Below, in pieces: positions 1 to 6,948 of a DNA stretch of 51,598 bases. The notes under the pieces are model-generated. The model was not told the DNA's origin and made no database searches. It was given only the letters and a program-made list of their open reading frames with translations. The first letter of the stretch is position 1, and each line of letters opens with the position of its first letter. This stretch comes from Myxococcus vastator (GTDB taxonomy: Bacteria; Myxococcota; Myxococcia; Myxococcales; Myxococcaceae), in NCBI RefSeq assembly GCF_010894475.1, contig NZ_JAAIYB010000005.1, forward strand, positions 1 through 51,598, read 5' to 3'. A program made the position numbers and the translations under genes.

Positions 1-177
1 CCGTTGCATGATGCCGCCAAGGAGCTTCCCTCCCCCGAACCCCCTCCGGACCAACTACACACGATTCGGGACTTGACCCACTCCGTTGTGGAGCGGGTGC
101 TCTCCCTCTCTCCGTCTCCGAAGGGCCTGCGCTTCGTCCCTGTGAGCGAGTGGAGCGACGCCTCCGGATTCAGGTGA
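1..177 (+). CDS. 3' end of an unknown protein (partial)
   Basis: An open frame enters from the left edge in frame 1 and stops at TGA 175-177, giving the last 58 residues of a protein. The start lies outside the window. The visible part has a Pro/Glu-rich stretch followed by a more regular segment ending in SEWSDASGFR. No motif identifies a family. Codon third positions are mostly G or C, as in the neighbours, which supports coding. It is followed by a 126-nt gap containing a promoter for the next gene, so it is probably the end of a separate transcription unit. Function is unknown. Confidence 0.55.
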   Translation, partial: PLHDAAKELPSPEPPPDQLHTIRDLTHSVVERVLSLSPSPKGLRFVPVSEWSDASGFR

Positions 178-241
178 GGGGGCACCCAATCGATTCTGAA
201 AGGGCCGCAAGGCAATGCCGTGCGTCATGCCCTTAGAATGC

Positions 242-270
242 TTGGTGCCAGACAGCCCCATGGCTATACT
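242..270 (+). promoter_or_regulatory. sigma70-like promoter of the DUF3291 gene
   Basis: TTGGTG (242-247) and TATACT (265-270) are separated by 17 nt. The -10 element matches the consensus at five of six positions. Transcription would start near 277, leaving a leader of about 27 nt before the ATG at 304. This is a pattern match only. Confidence 0.4.
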
Positions 271-303
271 CGCGGCTCCCTTCAACACGCCAAGCAAGCA
301 CCC

Positions 304-810
304 ATGACGACCCAGAAATTCCATGTCGCGCAGCTGGCGATTTCGCTGGCACGCGAACCCCTCGACCACCCCCTGATGCAAGACTTTGTCGCGCAGCTCC
401 GGCCGGTGAATGAGCTGGCGGACCGCTCACCTGGATTTGTCTGGCGGCTTCAAACGGGGGCCGGCGATGCCACGGGAGTCCGTGGGTTCGACAACCCGCT
501 GATCCTGCTGAACATGTCGACGTGGGAGTCGGTCGAGTCGCTCTTCGACTTCGTCTACAAGAGTGAGCACGTGGTGCCCTTCCGCAGCCGCCGGAAATGG
601 TTCCTCCCCGTCGAGGGACCGCCGTATGTGCTCTGGTGGGTGCCCGTCGGCCATATTCCCACGGTCGCGGAGGCCAAGGAGCGGCTCGAGCTGCTCGCGA
701 GCGAAGGTCCTTCGTCCCGTGCGTTCGACTTCAGGCGCCGCTTTCCGCCCCCGGGTGAAGCGCATGCGCCGGTGGAGCCTCAAGGCAAGCGCGCGTCAGG
801 CCAGGTCTGA
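304..810 (+). CDS. DUF3291-like protein (monooxygenase-like fold)
   Basis: The 168-residue protein begins MTTQKFHVAQLAIS and has the layout of DUF3291 proteins: an N-terminal AQLNIAR-like strand, a DFVAQL/VNELADRSPGFVWRLQ segment, a central strand with LLNMSTWES, and a late WFLPVEGPPYVLWWVPVGHIPT segment. The family has a ferredoxin-like fold related to antibiotic-biosynthesis monooxygenases, and its reaction is generally unknown. I chose ATG 304 because the family-like sequence begins directly there; an in-frame upstream extension to 220 has no such sequence. It is the first of three closely spaced genes (33- and 32-nt gaps) encoding small soluble enzyme-like proteins, convergent with a minus-strand biosynthetic-looking operon. 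No signal peptide is seen. Confidence 0.7.
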   Translation: MTTQKFHVAQLAISLAREPLDHPLMQDFVAQLRPVNELADRSPGFVWRLQTGAGDATGVRGFDNPLILLNMSTWESVESLFDFVYKSEHVVPFRSRRKWFLPVEGPPYVLWWVPVGHIPTVAEAKERLELLASEGPSSRAFDFRRRFPPPGEAHAPVEPQGKRASGQV

Positions 811-843
811 CGCCAGGCCACCCTCCAGCGGAGCCTTTGAACC

Positions 844-1266
844 ATGTCTGGAATCGTCGAGCTCAGTCGAACGGAAGTCATTGAATTCCACCGTGCCCTC
901 GAAGCGTGGCTTCGGGGGACGGGCCCCGCCGCCGCGTCCGGAACGGCCCGGATGGCGAGCGCCTTCGCGCCGGACTGCACGCTGTATGCTCCGGGCGGCG
1001 TGGCCGAGAAGAAGTCGGTGTTGCTGGAGCGGCTCTCCAAGGCCCTCGGCGCACAGCCGGACATGAAGATCACCATCGATGATTTCGCTCCGGTGTGGGC
1101 CCGGGATGAGGTCGCCCTGGTGCGGTACGTGGAGTGGCGCGAGGCAGGCGGGCAGAAGACAGGCAGGTACGCCACAGTTCTCTTCCAGGCGGATCCTGCC
1201 GCGCCCGGCGGTGTGGTGTGGCTGCACATCCATGAAACCTGGATGGCCCACCACGGCCCCACGTAG
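844..1266 (+). CDS. SnoaL/NTF2-like fold protein
   Basis: A 140-residue protein with the pattern of small NTF2-fold (SnoaL-like) proteins: an N-terminal helix with EFHRALEAWLRG, then FAPDCTLYAPGG, which matches the common 'ast pattern' in which a short strand follows a D-C-x-L-Y segment, and C-terminal strands ending in VVWLHIHETWMA. Such proteins act as isomerases, cyclases or hydrolases, or only bind small molecules. Nothing in the sequence fixes the substrate. It lies between a DUF3291-like and a DUF3237-like gene and is probably co-transcribed with both. The start is ATG 844, with a GGAG 10 nt upstream. Confidence 0.6.
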   Translation: MSGIVELSRTEVIEFHRALEAWLRGTGPAAASGTARMASAFAPDCTLYAPGGVAEKKSVLLERLSKALGAQPDMKITIDDFAPVWARDEVALVRYVEWREAGGQKTGRYATVLFQADPAAPGGVVWLHIHETWMAHHGPT

Positions 1267-1298
1267 CGAGCGCGGTCCGCCCCAAAGAGGAATCACAC

Positions 1299-1742
1299 GT
1301 GAGACTGAGCACGCTCGCCGACTTCGACCTGCACTACACCTGGATGGAGTACCTGGACTTCGGCAGTGGTGGCCAGTACCTCGCCATCGTCGACGGAGCC
1401 CTCACCGGCGAGCGGCTCGCGGGCCCGGTCCGCTTCTTGAACACGCCGGTGAAGCGGCCCGACAACGTGAATCTGCCCGCGCTGCGCGGCGTGCTCACCA
1501 CCCCGTCGGGGGGGAAGGTCTACCTGGAGGTGAATGGCGTCTCGCTGCTGCGAGCCCGCGACCAGGCTCGCGTCTGCACCGCGTCCGTGATGTTCCGCAG
1601 CAACAGCGCGGAGCACGCCTGGCTGAACGATGCCTTCGGTCTCCTGGAGGGTGTCCTGGATGCCTCCAACCGGGCGCGCGGTCGAATCCACCTGTGTGAG
1701 AACACCCTCGGCCTGGATGAGCCCGAAGGGCCGGCCCGCTGA
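1299..1742 (+). CDS. DUF3237-like protein
   Basis: A 147-residue protein beginning at GTG 1299 with an AGAGGA ribosome site about 7 nt upstream. The series EYLDFGSGGQYLAIVDGALTGERLAGPVRFLN followed by LRGVLTTPSGGKVYLEVNGVSLL matches the DUF3237 pattern: a beta-barrel core in which a G-x-x-L-x-G-x-x-x-x-G segment is followed by DGR/PDGA-like and G-GR-like turns. The family has no settled function but is often found next to catabolic or secondary-metabolism enzymes. It is the last gene of the small plus-strand unit. Its stop lies 15 nt from the end of the convergent PLP-decarboxylase gene. Confidence 0.6.
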   Translation: MRLSTLADFDLHYTWMEYLDFGSGGQYLAIVDGALTGERLAGPVRFLNTPVKRPDNVNLPALRGVLTTPSGGKVYLEVNGVSLLRARDQARVCTASVMFRSNSAEHAWLNDAFGLLEGVLDASNRARGRIHLCENTLGLDEPEGPAR

Positions 1743-1757
1743 CGGGCACGCCGAGGC

Positions 1758-3296
1758 TCACGCCGTCCGGTGCTGGCGTCCCGGCCGGAGCTCCGCGTCG
1801 ACCTCGGTGCCCAGTCGCCGCACCAGGCTCGGGAGGCGCTCGATGTCGGCGAGCGTGGTGTTGTTGTTCACGATGCAGACGCGCAGCGCGGCCTGGCCCT
1901 CCACGTCCGTATGCGAGGGATAGGCCACGCCGCCGCGCTGCAGCCGCTTGAGCAGCGCCTTGTTCAGGGTGTTGAGGTAGTCGCGGTGCGCCTCCGCCTG
2001 GGGCTCCAGGTCCGCCGGGATGAAGCGGAACGTGGTGATGCTCAAGCCGTGGGTCAGCGGCTCCAGCTCGGGCTCGGCCTCGACACAGGCGTAGAGCCGG
2101 CGCGCGAGCCGGATGTCGTCACCAATCATCCGCGCGTAGCCCGCCCGTCCCTCGTGCTGCAGGCACAAGCGCACCTTGAGGGCGCGCAGGCTGCGGGTGG
2201 TCTGCGGCCCCAGGTCCCGGAGCTGGAGCGTCTCCGGGCCTCCCAGCAGGAGCTGCTCGTCGCTGTCCGCGTAGTAGGAGGCGCCCTGGTGGAAAGTGTC
2301 ATACAGCACGTGCCGGTCTCGCGTGAGCAGGCACCCGACATCCGCGGGCACGTACATCCACTTGTGCGGGTCGACGACCAGCGAGTCCGCGAGCCGGAGG
2401 GCCTGCAGCTCCAGGGGCGCGTCGGGTGACAGCACGGCCAGCGCTCCGTACGCGCCGTCCACGTGGAACCACAGTCCCTCCGCCTGGCAGAGGGCGGCGA
2501 TGTCGGGCAGCGGATCCACCGCGCCCGTGCCCGTGGTCCCCGCGGTCGCGGCGACCATGAAGGGCCGCAGCCCCGCCTTCCTGTCAGCGGCGAGCCGCTG
2601 CGCCAGGCTGCTGAAGCGCATCCGGCCGCTTCGGTCGGTGTCGACCTTGCGCACCGCGTTCGACCCGAGGCCGCAGAGGTTGGCGGCTGACACGATGCTC
2701 GTGTGGGCCTCGGCGCTGGCATACAGGCACAGGGGCGCGCCCGCTGGCCCTCGCACGCCCTCCGCGCGAACGTCCCAGCCGGCCTTGACGTGCAAGGCCG
2801 CGCGCATGGCGACCAGGTTGGCCAGGGAGCCGCCGCCGAGGAACAGCCCGCCACAGTCCGTGGGGAAGCCGACGAGCCGGGCCAGCCAACGCACCGTCTG
2901 CGCCTCCAGCGACACGGTGAGGGCGCACGTCGGGTAGCTGGTGACGGGCGGGTTGATGACGGACGCGAGCAGGTCCGCCAGGGCACCCAGCGGGCTCGGT
3001 GCGCCCATGATGTAGGCCCAGAAGCGAGGGTGCGCCGTGGAGACGGCGTGCTCACGCAGGAGCGTGAAGGCCCGCTCCAGCGCCACGCCAGGCGCCATTC
3101 CCTGCTCCGGGAAGGCGTCCGCGTCCAGGAGCGCGCGGATGCGAGGCGCCGAGTCCTCGGCCCGGACGGGCTGCTCCGGCAGCGCGGTCAGGAAATCGCC
3201 AAGCTGGTCCACCAGCCGGTGCCCCAGCTCCCGGAACTCGGCCGCGGACATGCCCGCGGCCTGGGAGCGCCCCTTGGCCTCGGCGCCCTCAGTCAT
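1758..3296 (-). CDS. PLP-dependent decarboxylase, aromatic-amino-acid/glutamate type
   Basis: A 512-residue group II PLP decarboxylase (fold type I). AEAHTS contains the cofactor-stacking His (H198), TAGTTGTGAVDPL lies near 251-263, FHVDGAYG carries the Asp that contacts the pyridine nitrogen (D280), and VDPHKWMY holds the Schiff-base Lys (K312). The length suits the DDC/pyridoxal-decarboxylase family. Members convert an amino acid to its amine plus CO2, but some do oxidative deamination, so the substrate is open. The start ATG overlaps the stop of the upstream MBL gene by 8 nt, so translation is coupled. It is the last gene of the five-gene operon led by the iron oxygenase. Confidence 0.85.
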   Translation of the reverse strand: MTEGAEAKGRSQAAGMSAAEFRELGHRLVDQLGDFLTALPEQPVRAEDSAPRIRALLDADAFPEQGMAPGVALERAFTLLREHAVSTAHPRFWAYIMGAPSPLGALADLLASVINPPVTSYPTCALTVSLEAQTVRWLARLVGFPTDCGGLFLGGGSLANLVAMRAALHVKAGWDVRAEGVRGPAGAPLCLYASAEAHTSIVSAANLCGLGSNAVRKVDTDRSGRMRFSSLAQRLAADRKAGLRPFMVAATAGTTGTGAVDPLPDIAALCQAEGLWFHVDGAYGALAVLSPDAPLELQALRLADSLVVDPHKWMYVPADVGCLLTRDRHVLYDTFHQGASYYADSDEQLLLGGPETLQLRDLGPQTTRSLRALKVRLCLQHEGRAGYARMIGDDIRLARRLYACVEAEPELEPLTHGLSITTFRFIPADLEPQAEAHRDYLNTLNKALLKRLQRGGVAYPSHTDVEGQAALRVCIVNNNTTLADIERLPSLVRRLGTEVDAELRPGRQHRTA

Positions 3297-4182
3297 CGGC
3301 GCGTTCCGCCGCTTCCCGAGCCAGTTCCGCTGCGACGGCGTTGGCCCCCGCGGTGATGAATGTCTCCAGGTCGGACGTCGGCAGGTGCTGCTTCATCACC
3401 TGGACGAGCCGCGCCTTGGCCTTGTCGTCCAGCGTGCTCTTTCCCTGGGCGAGCTCACGGACCGTCTTCCGGTAGAGGTGCAGGTAGCGGCGCTGGGCCT
3501 CCAGGCTGGCCTTGGAGGCGCTGGGCGCGCCGTGCCCGGTGAACAGCAGCGCGTCCTTGGAGAGCTTCGCCTCGAGCCGGTCCAGGTTCTTCAGCCACAG
3601 GGCGGAGTGGCCGTCATTCATGAAGGAGTGGACGCCGCCGAAGACGATGTCCCCCACGAAGGCCACGGACGCGGCGCGGCCGACGACCCAGTAGCTGTCC
3701 CAGTGGGACTCGCCTTCTCCCAGCTCCCCGACGGTGAAGGGGACGCCGTCGAAGTGCAGCGTCTGTCCCTCCTTGACGAACTGGTTGGGGAAGCGCCGCG
3801 TGGCGGGCCAGTCCTCGCCGAAGACGGGCTTCCACTGCTTCTCCTTGGCGTCGTCGATGCGGCGGATGACCGCGTCCACGCCCTTCGTCGCGATCATGGG
3901 CACGTCCAGGCCCCGGGTGATTTCGGCCGCGCCGTTGTAGTGGTCCGGGTGCCCGTGGGTGACGATGAGACCCACGAGCGGCTTGCCCGTCGCCTCGACG
4001 CGCGCCCGCACCCCCCGGGCATCGGAGACGCGCATCATCGCGTCGATGACGACCACGGACCGGGCGGTCTCCACGATGAAGGCGTTGGTGAACAGCCCCT
4101 CGCTCCCCGAGTTGTGGACGTGGACCTTGAACTCATCCGCGGAGTGGGGGACGGGGGGACGCTCGCGCTGCTGTGGTTTCAC
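3289..4182 (-). CDS. MBL-fold metallo-hydrolase
   Basis: A metallo-beta-lactamase-fold protein of 297 residues from GTG 4182. VTHGHPDHYNG (residues 74-84) is the HxHxDH zinc motif. FVGDIVFGG supplies the bridging Asp, and LLFTGHGAPS has the late metal-ligand His. The N-terminal core strands NAFIVET and VVVIDAMM fit the family. The start is uncertain. Another in-frame GTG at 4266 lies wholly inside the upstream desaturase gene and would add 28 low-complexity residues, so 4182 (4 nt past the desaturase stop) is preferred, though neither has a good ribosome site. It sits in the operon between the desaturase and the decarboxylase and could hydrolyse a thioester or lactone intermediate; that role is inferred only from context. 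Confidence 0.75.
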   Translation of the reverse strand: MKPQQRERPPVPHSADEFKVHVHNSGSEGLFTNAFIVETARSVVVIDAMMRVSDARGVRARVEATGKPLVGLIVTHGHPDHYNGAAEITRGLDVPMIATKGVDAVIRRIDDAKEKQWKPVFGEDWPATRRFPNQFVKEGQTLHFDGVPFTVGELGEGESHWDSYWVVGRAASVAFVGDIVFGGVHSFMNDGHSALWLKNLDRLEAKLSKDALLFTGHGAPSASKASLEAQRRYLHLYRKTVRELAQGKSTLDDKAKARLVQVMKQHLPTSDLETFITAGANAVAAELAREAAERADD

Positions 4183-4186
4183 GGGT

Positions 4187-5263
4187 TCACCGAGGGGAAG
4201 AAGGCTGGGAGTCCGCGAGCTCCCGCATGAGCGCGGAGAGCCCCGGGGCGGGCTCGGGGGAGACACGGGCCTGGCACAGCAGCGCGCTCAACCGGGGCAG
4301 GTCCCGGGCCACGACGCCGGGGAAGACGTGGTGCTCCCGGTGCAGCGTGCGCGGCAGCCCGCTGATGAGCAGCGCTGGCAGCAGCCCCAGCCGGGTGGAG
4401 CGGGCGTTCACGTTGAGGTCGCCCTCCTCGCGGGTCCACCGGTGCTCCGTGAGGTCCATGAGCGTGAGAATCATGGGGTACACGGTGTACATGGGGAGCA
4501 GCCACAGGAGCAGGAAGGGGCGCCAGAGGCCGAAGTACGCCACCGCGCCCAGCGCGACGGCGAAGAAGAGCAGCTTGAGGCGCCGCTCCCGCTCCATCTC
4601 CGCGTCGTCCCGGAACGGGAGGAGCAGCGCCCGCAGGTGGTTGTCCCGCCACTTGACGGTGTGGTTCCCCTGGGGCGGCACGTAGTCCTGGCGGCCCTTG
4701 AAGAACTCGAGGACGCTCAGGAGCCCCGCCTTCACGCACGTCCAGAGCAGGCGCCCCGGTGAATAGGCGCGCTGGGTGTCCCCCCGCAGGTGCCTGCCCA
4801 GCCAGTTGGGGTCCTCCGGGGTGAACAGGTGCCGGTGGTGCAGCATGTGCACCCGCCGCCACTGGACGAAGGACCAGGCCTCCGGGTGGTGGAACATCAC
4901 CAGGTTCGAGAACACCGTGCCCACAATGGCATTGGCCTTGTGAGAGCGAAAGAGGCCGTAGTGGCTCGCATCGTGGTTCAGGATGTAGAGCGAGTGCTGC
5001 CGCCCCGCGATGACGACGATGGCGAGCAGCGTGACGAGGGGATGCTGGAACCAGGCCTCGGCGGCGATGGCCAGGGCAATCCCAGCATAGACTTCCAGAT
5101 AGAGCAGCACGCTGCGCCAGGGCCGGGCCTTGTGCAGCGCCCGGACCTGCTGCCAGACGTCCTTGGGGAGCAGATGACTGGCCTGCGCCCCCAGCTCGGG
5201 CCAGTCCGGCCGCGCCATGGGCGCGGGAGCGGGCTCCCCGGAGATGGGATTTGGTTGACTCAT
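4187..5263 (-). CDS. membrane fatty acid desaturase
   Basis: A 358-residue integral-membrane di-iron desaturase. The three histidine boxes are visible: HDASH (97-101), HMLHH (139-143) and HREHH followed by VFPGV (308-317). Hydrophobic stretches around 52-90 and 235-275 form the membrane spans, and the boxes face the cytoplasm in this family. Members desaturate or hydroxylate fatty acids, acyl lipids or related long-chain compounds. The gene starts 3 nt after the tautomerase stop and ends 4 nt before the MBL start, so it is in the middle of a tight operon. Position-specificity cannot be read from the sequence. Confidence 0.88.
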   Translation of the reverse strand: MSQPNPISGEPAPAPMARPDWPELGAQASHLLPKDVWQQVRALHKARPWRSVLLYLEVYAGIALAIAAEAWFQHPLVTLLAIVVIAGRQHSLYILNHDASHYGLFRSHKANAIVGTVFSNLVMFHHPEAWSFVQWRRVHMLHHRHLFTPEDPNWLGRHLRGDTQRAYSPGRLLWTCVKAGLLSVLEFFKGRQDYVPPQGNHTVKWRDNHLRALLLPFRDDAEMERERRLKLLFFAVALGAVAYFGLWRPFLLLWLLPMYTVYPMILTLMDLTEHRWTREEGDLNVNARSTRLGLLPALLISGLPRTLHREHHVFPGVVARDLPRLSALLCQARVSPEPAPGLSALMRELADSQPSSPR

Positions 5264-5266
5264 TGC

Positions 5267-5485
5267 CTAGAGCTTCTCACCCCGAGCGCGGGCCTCGCGG
5301 CGCAAGGCCACGCTCGTACCATGAATGCCCCAGTTCTCCGGATCGATTTCCTGGATGACAATGAACGTGGTCGCGGGGTCCTTGCCGAGCACATCCACGA
5401 AGACCTTCGTGATGCGCTGGATGAGCTCCAGCTTCTGCTCCGCGGCAAGCTTATCTCCAGTGAGCTGGACATTGACGTATGGCAA
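5267..5485 (-). CDS. 4-oxalocrotonate tautomerase-family enzyme (TTG start)
   Basis: A small tautomerase of 72 residues. The chain PYVNVQLTGDKL, then EQKLELIQRITKVFVDVLGKDP, then TFIVIQEIDPENWGIHG matches the 4-oxalocrotonate tautomerase family. The catalytic base in this family is the N-terminal proline exposed after Met removal. An ATG at 5521 would bury this proline at residue 14. The TTG at 5485 lies directly before it and has a GAGGG ribosome site 7 nt upstream, so I place the start there. It is second in the operon, 99 nt after the iron oxygenase gene. It probably shifts keto/enol forms of a pathway intermediate. Confidence 0.8.
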   Translation of the reverse strand: MPYVNVQLTGDKLAAEQKLELIQRITKVFVDVLGKDPATTFIVIQEIDPENWGIHGTSVALRREARARGEKL

Positions 5486-5584
5486 TTTTGAGCCCTCGGC
5501 GTGGCCGCCCTGCTGGGACACGGGGCGGCCAGGAATGACAGTCGGTACGCGTCGATTCGAGCGTGGGCGCCACGGCGCCCGGCA

Positions 5585-6655
5585 TCAAGGGACGACGTGC
5601 GAGCCGCGGTACGGCCCGACGGTGGACTCCTTGAGGCCCTTGAGGTGGGGGTAGAGCCTGTCAATCACGGCCCCCGCGGTGTCCAGGCGGAGCAGGATGC
5701 CCAGGACGATGTCGGGCATGACGGCCGGGTTGCGCTCCAGGAGCGGCAGGATGATCTCCCCCATCCAGGCGTTGGCGTGCTCCACGTCGACCGTGGTGTG
5801 CTCCAGCAGGTACTCCAGCGGCTTGTCGCCCACGCCCAGCCGCCGCCAGCCTTCAATCTGCCATTCGAAGCGCCCGGGAATCATGGTCTCCGTGGCGAGC
5901 AGCGCGCCGAGGATCTCCGTCAGACGCGAGCGGTTCGTGGCCATGCTCATGTACATGTTGACGAGCGCCAGCTCCTCGCGCACCAGCAGGTCGAACTGGT
6001 GGGTGTAGACATCCTTCGGGAGGTCCAGGAACTCCATCAACCGGAAGCGCATGTTCCGGTGGACGCGGTCGTCCTGTGCGTGGCCGACCTCATCCCAGAA
6101 GTTCTTGGCCAGCTCGAGCTTGATGCCGCCATAGACGCCCGGCATCATCAACGCGATGATGTCACCGAAGAGCGATTCGAGCGGCGTCTCCTGGAGGATG
6201 AACTCCCGCATCTGCTCGAAGGTGGCCTGGTCACGCAGGAACGCGAAGATGGGGTGCGTGACGTTGGAGGGATGAGATTGGACGCGCTGCGTAACCCAAT
6301 CACGAAACTGTGACGCAGGAGGCAGCGCGTCAAGGATGGGAGCGTATTTCCTCCGCGAGGCCTGATGCCAACACTTCTCCAGGATGCCTTTCATCTGGCC
6401 AAATAGCGGATCGCCCACGTTCAGGCGCTCGACGGACCACGGGGCGGTGAGCAGCGCCATGTTGATGGCGTAGAGCACCCGGTGCGCCTCGGTCAGCGCC
6501 GCGTCGTCTCCCTCCAGGAAGGCGGCGCGCGCCAGGAGTTCCACCTGCTCTCGCAACTGGTTCCGGGCCCCCACGGCCACGCTGTCCATGTCGTGGGAAT
6601 AGAGCCACGTCTTGACTTCCAAATGGAGATTCTGAAGATTGGTTTGACCCGACAT
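5585..6655 (-). CDS. iron-containing redox enzyme, heme-oxygenase-like di-iron oxidase (HDO) family
   Basis: A 356-residue mainly helical protein. ELAKNFWDEVGHAQ (E181, D188/E189, H192) and YLLEHTTVDVEHANAW (H286, D290, H293) match the metal-ligand pattern of the heme-oxygenase-like di-iron oxidase superfamily, annotated as iron-containing redox enzymes. Known members include UndA (fatty acid to terminal alkene), SznF (N-oxygenation) and BesC (C-C cleavage of an amino acid), so they are usually biosynthetic. The start is ATG 6655, with GAGGA 7 nt upstream; the upstream in-frame extension to 6778 lacks family-like sequence. It is the first gene of the operon with tautomerase, desaturase, MBL hydrolase and PLP decarboxylase. 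The substrate is unknown. Confidence 0.8.
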   Translation of the reverse strand: MSGQTNLQNLHLEVKTWLYSHDMDSVAVGARNQLREQVELLARAAFLEGDDAALTEAHRVLYAINMALLTAPWSVERLNVGDPLFGQMKGILEKCWHQASRRKYAPILDALPPASQFRDWVTQRVQSHPSNVTHPIFAFLRDQATFEQMREFILQETPLESLFGDIIALMMPGVYGGIKLELAKNFWDEVGHAQDDRVHRNMRFRLMEFLDLPKDVYTHQFDLLVREELALVNMYMSMATNRSRLTEILGALLATETMIPGRFEWQIEGWRRLGVGDKPLEYLLEHTTVDVEHANAWMGEIILPLLERNPAVMPDIVLGILLRLDTAGAVIDRLYPHLKGLKESTVGPYRGSHVVP

Positions 6656-6750
6656 TTGGCATTCCTCGAGCTGATGAGGTCCAGGGATGTTGAAGCGCCC
6701 GCTGCCAGCCCCCATCCGGCAGTAATCAGCGAGGCCGCGGCTTGTGTACC

Positions 6751-6778
6751 AAACTAGACATACTCGGGATAGTGACAA
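6751..6778 (-). promoter_or_regulatory. possible sigma70-like promoter of the HDO operon
   Basis: On the minus strand TTGTCA (6778-6773) and TAGTTT (6756-6751) are 16 nt apart. Transcription would begin near 6744, leaving a leader of about 90 nt. The intergenic stretch 6656-6948 separates two divergent operons and is less GC-rich than its flanks in 6740-6820. The -10 match is weak. Confidence 0.3.
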
Positions 6779-6860
6779 TTTTGACTCCCAGAGAACTGGA
6801 ACATTTCCAAGACACGGCTTCTTGAAGCCTCGTCATGGGCCACTGCGTCATGGGTCGTGG

Positions 6861-6888
6861 TTGTCCCCAAGGGCATGCGGTCCATACT
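6861..6888 (+). promoter_or_regulatory. possible sigma70-like promoter of the defence-like operon
   Basis: TTGTCC (6861-6866) and CATACT (6883-6888) are 16 nt apart, about 60 nt before the first gene. A short direct repeat, CGTCATGGG, lies just upstream (6831-6839 and 6846-6854). The match is only partial. Confidence 0.27.
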
Positions 6889-6948
6889 CCCTGGGTGGTA
6901 GGTCCCCTGTCTTTCCAGCATGGCGTCGAGATGCGAGCCTGAGCGTGC

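Noticed and set aside
4183-4266. N-terminal extension of the MBL hydrolase to GTG 4266
   Set aside because: The added 28 residues are Ser/Pro/Arg-rich and lie wholly within the desaturase gene; GTG 4182 is directly before the family-like region.
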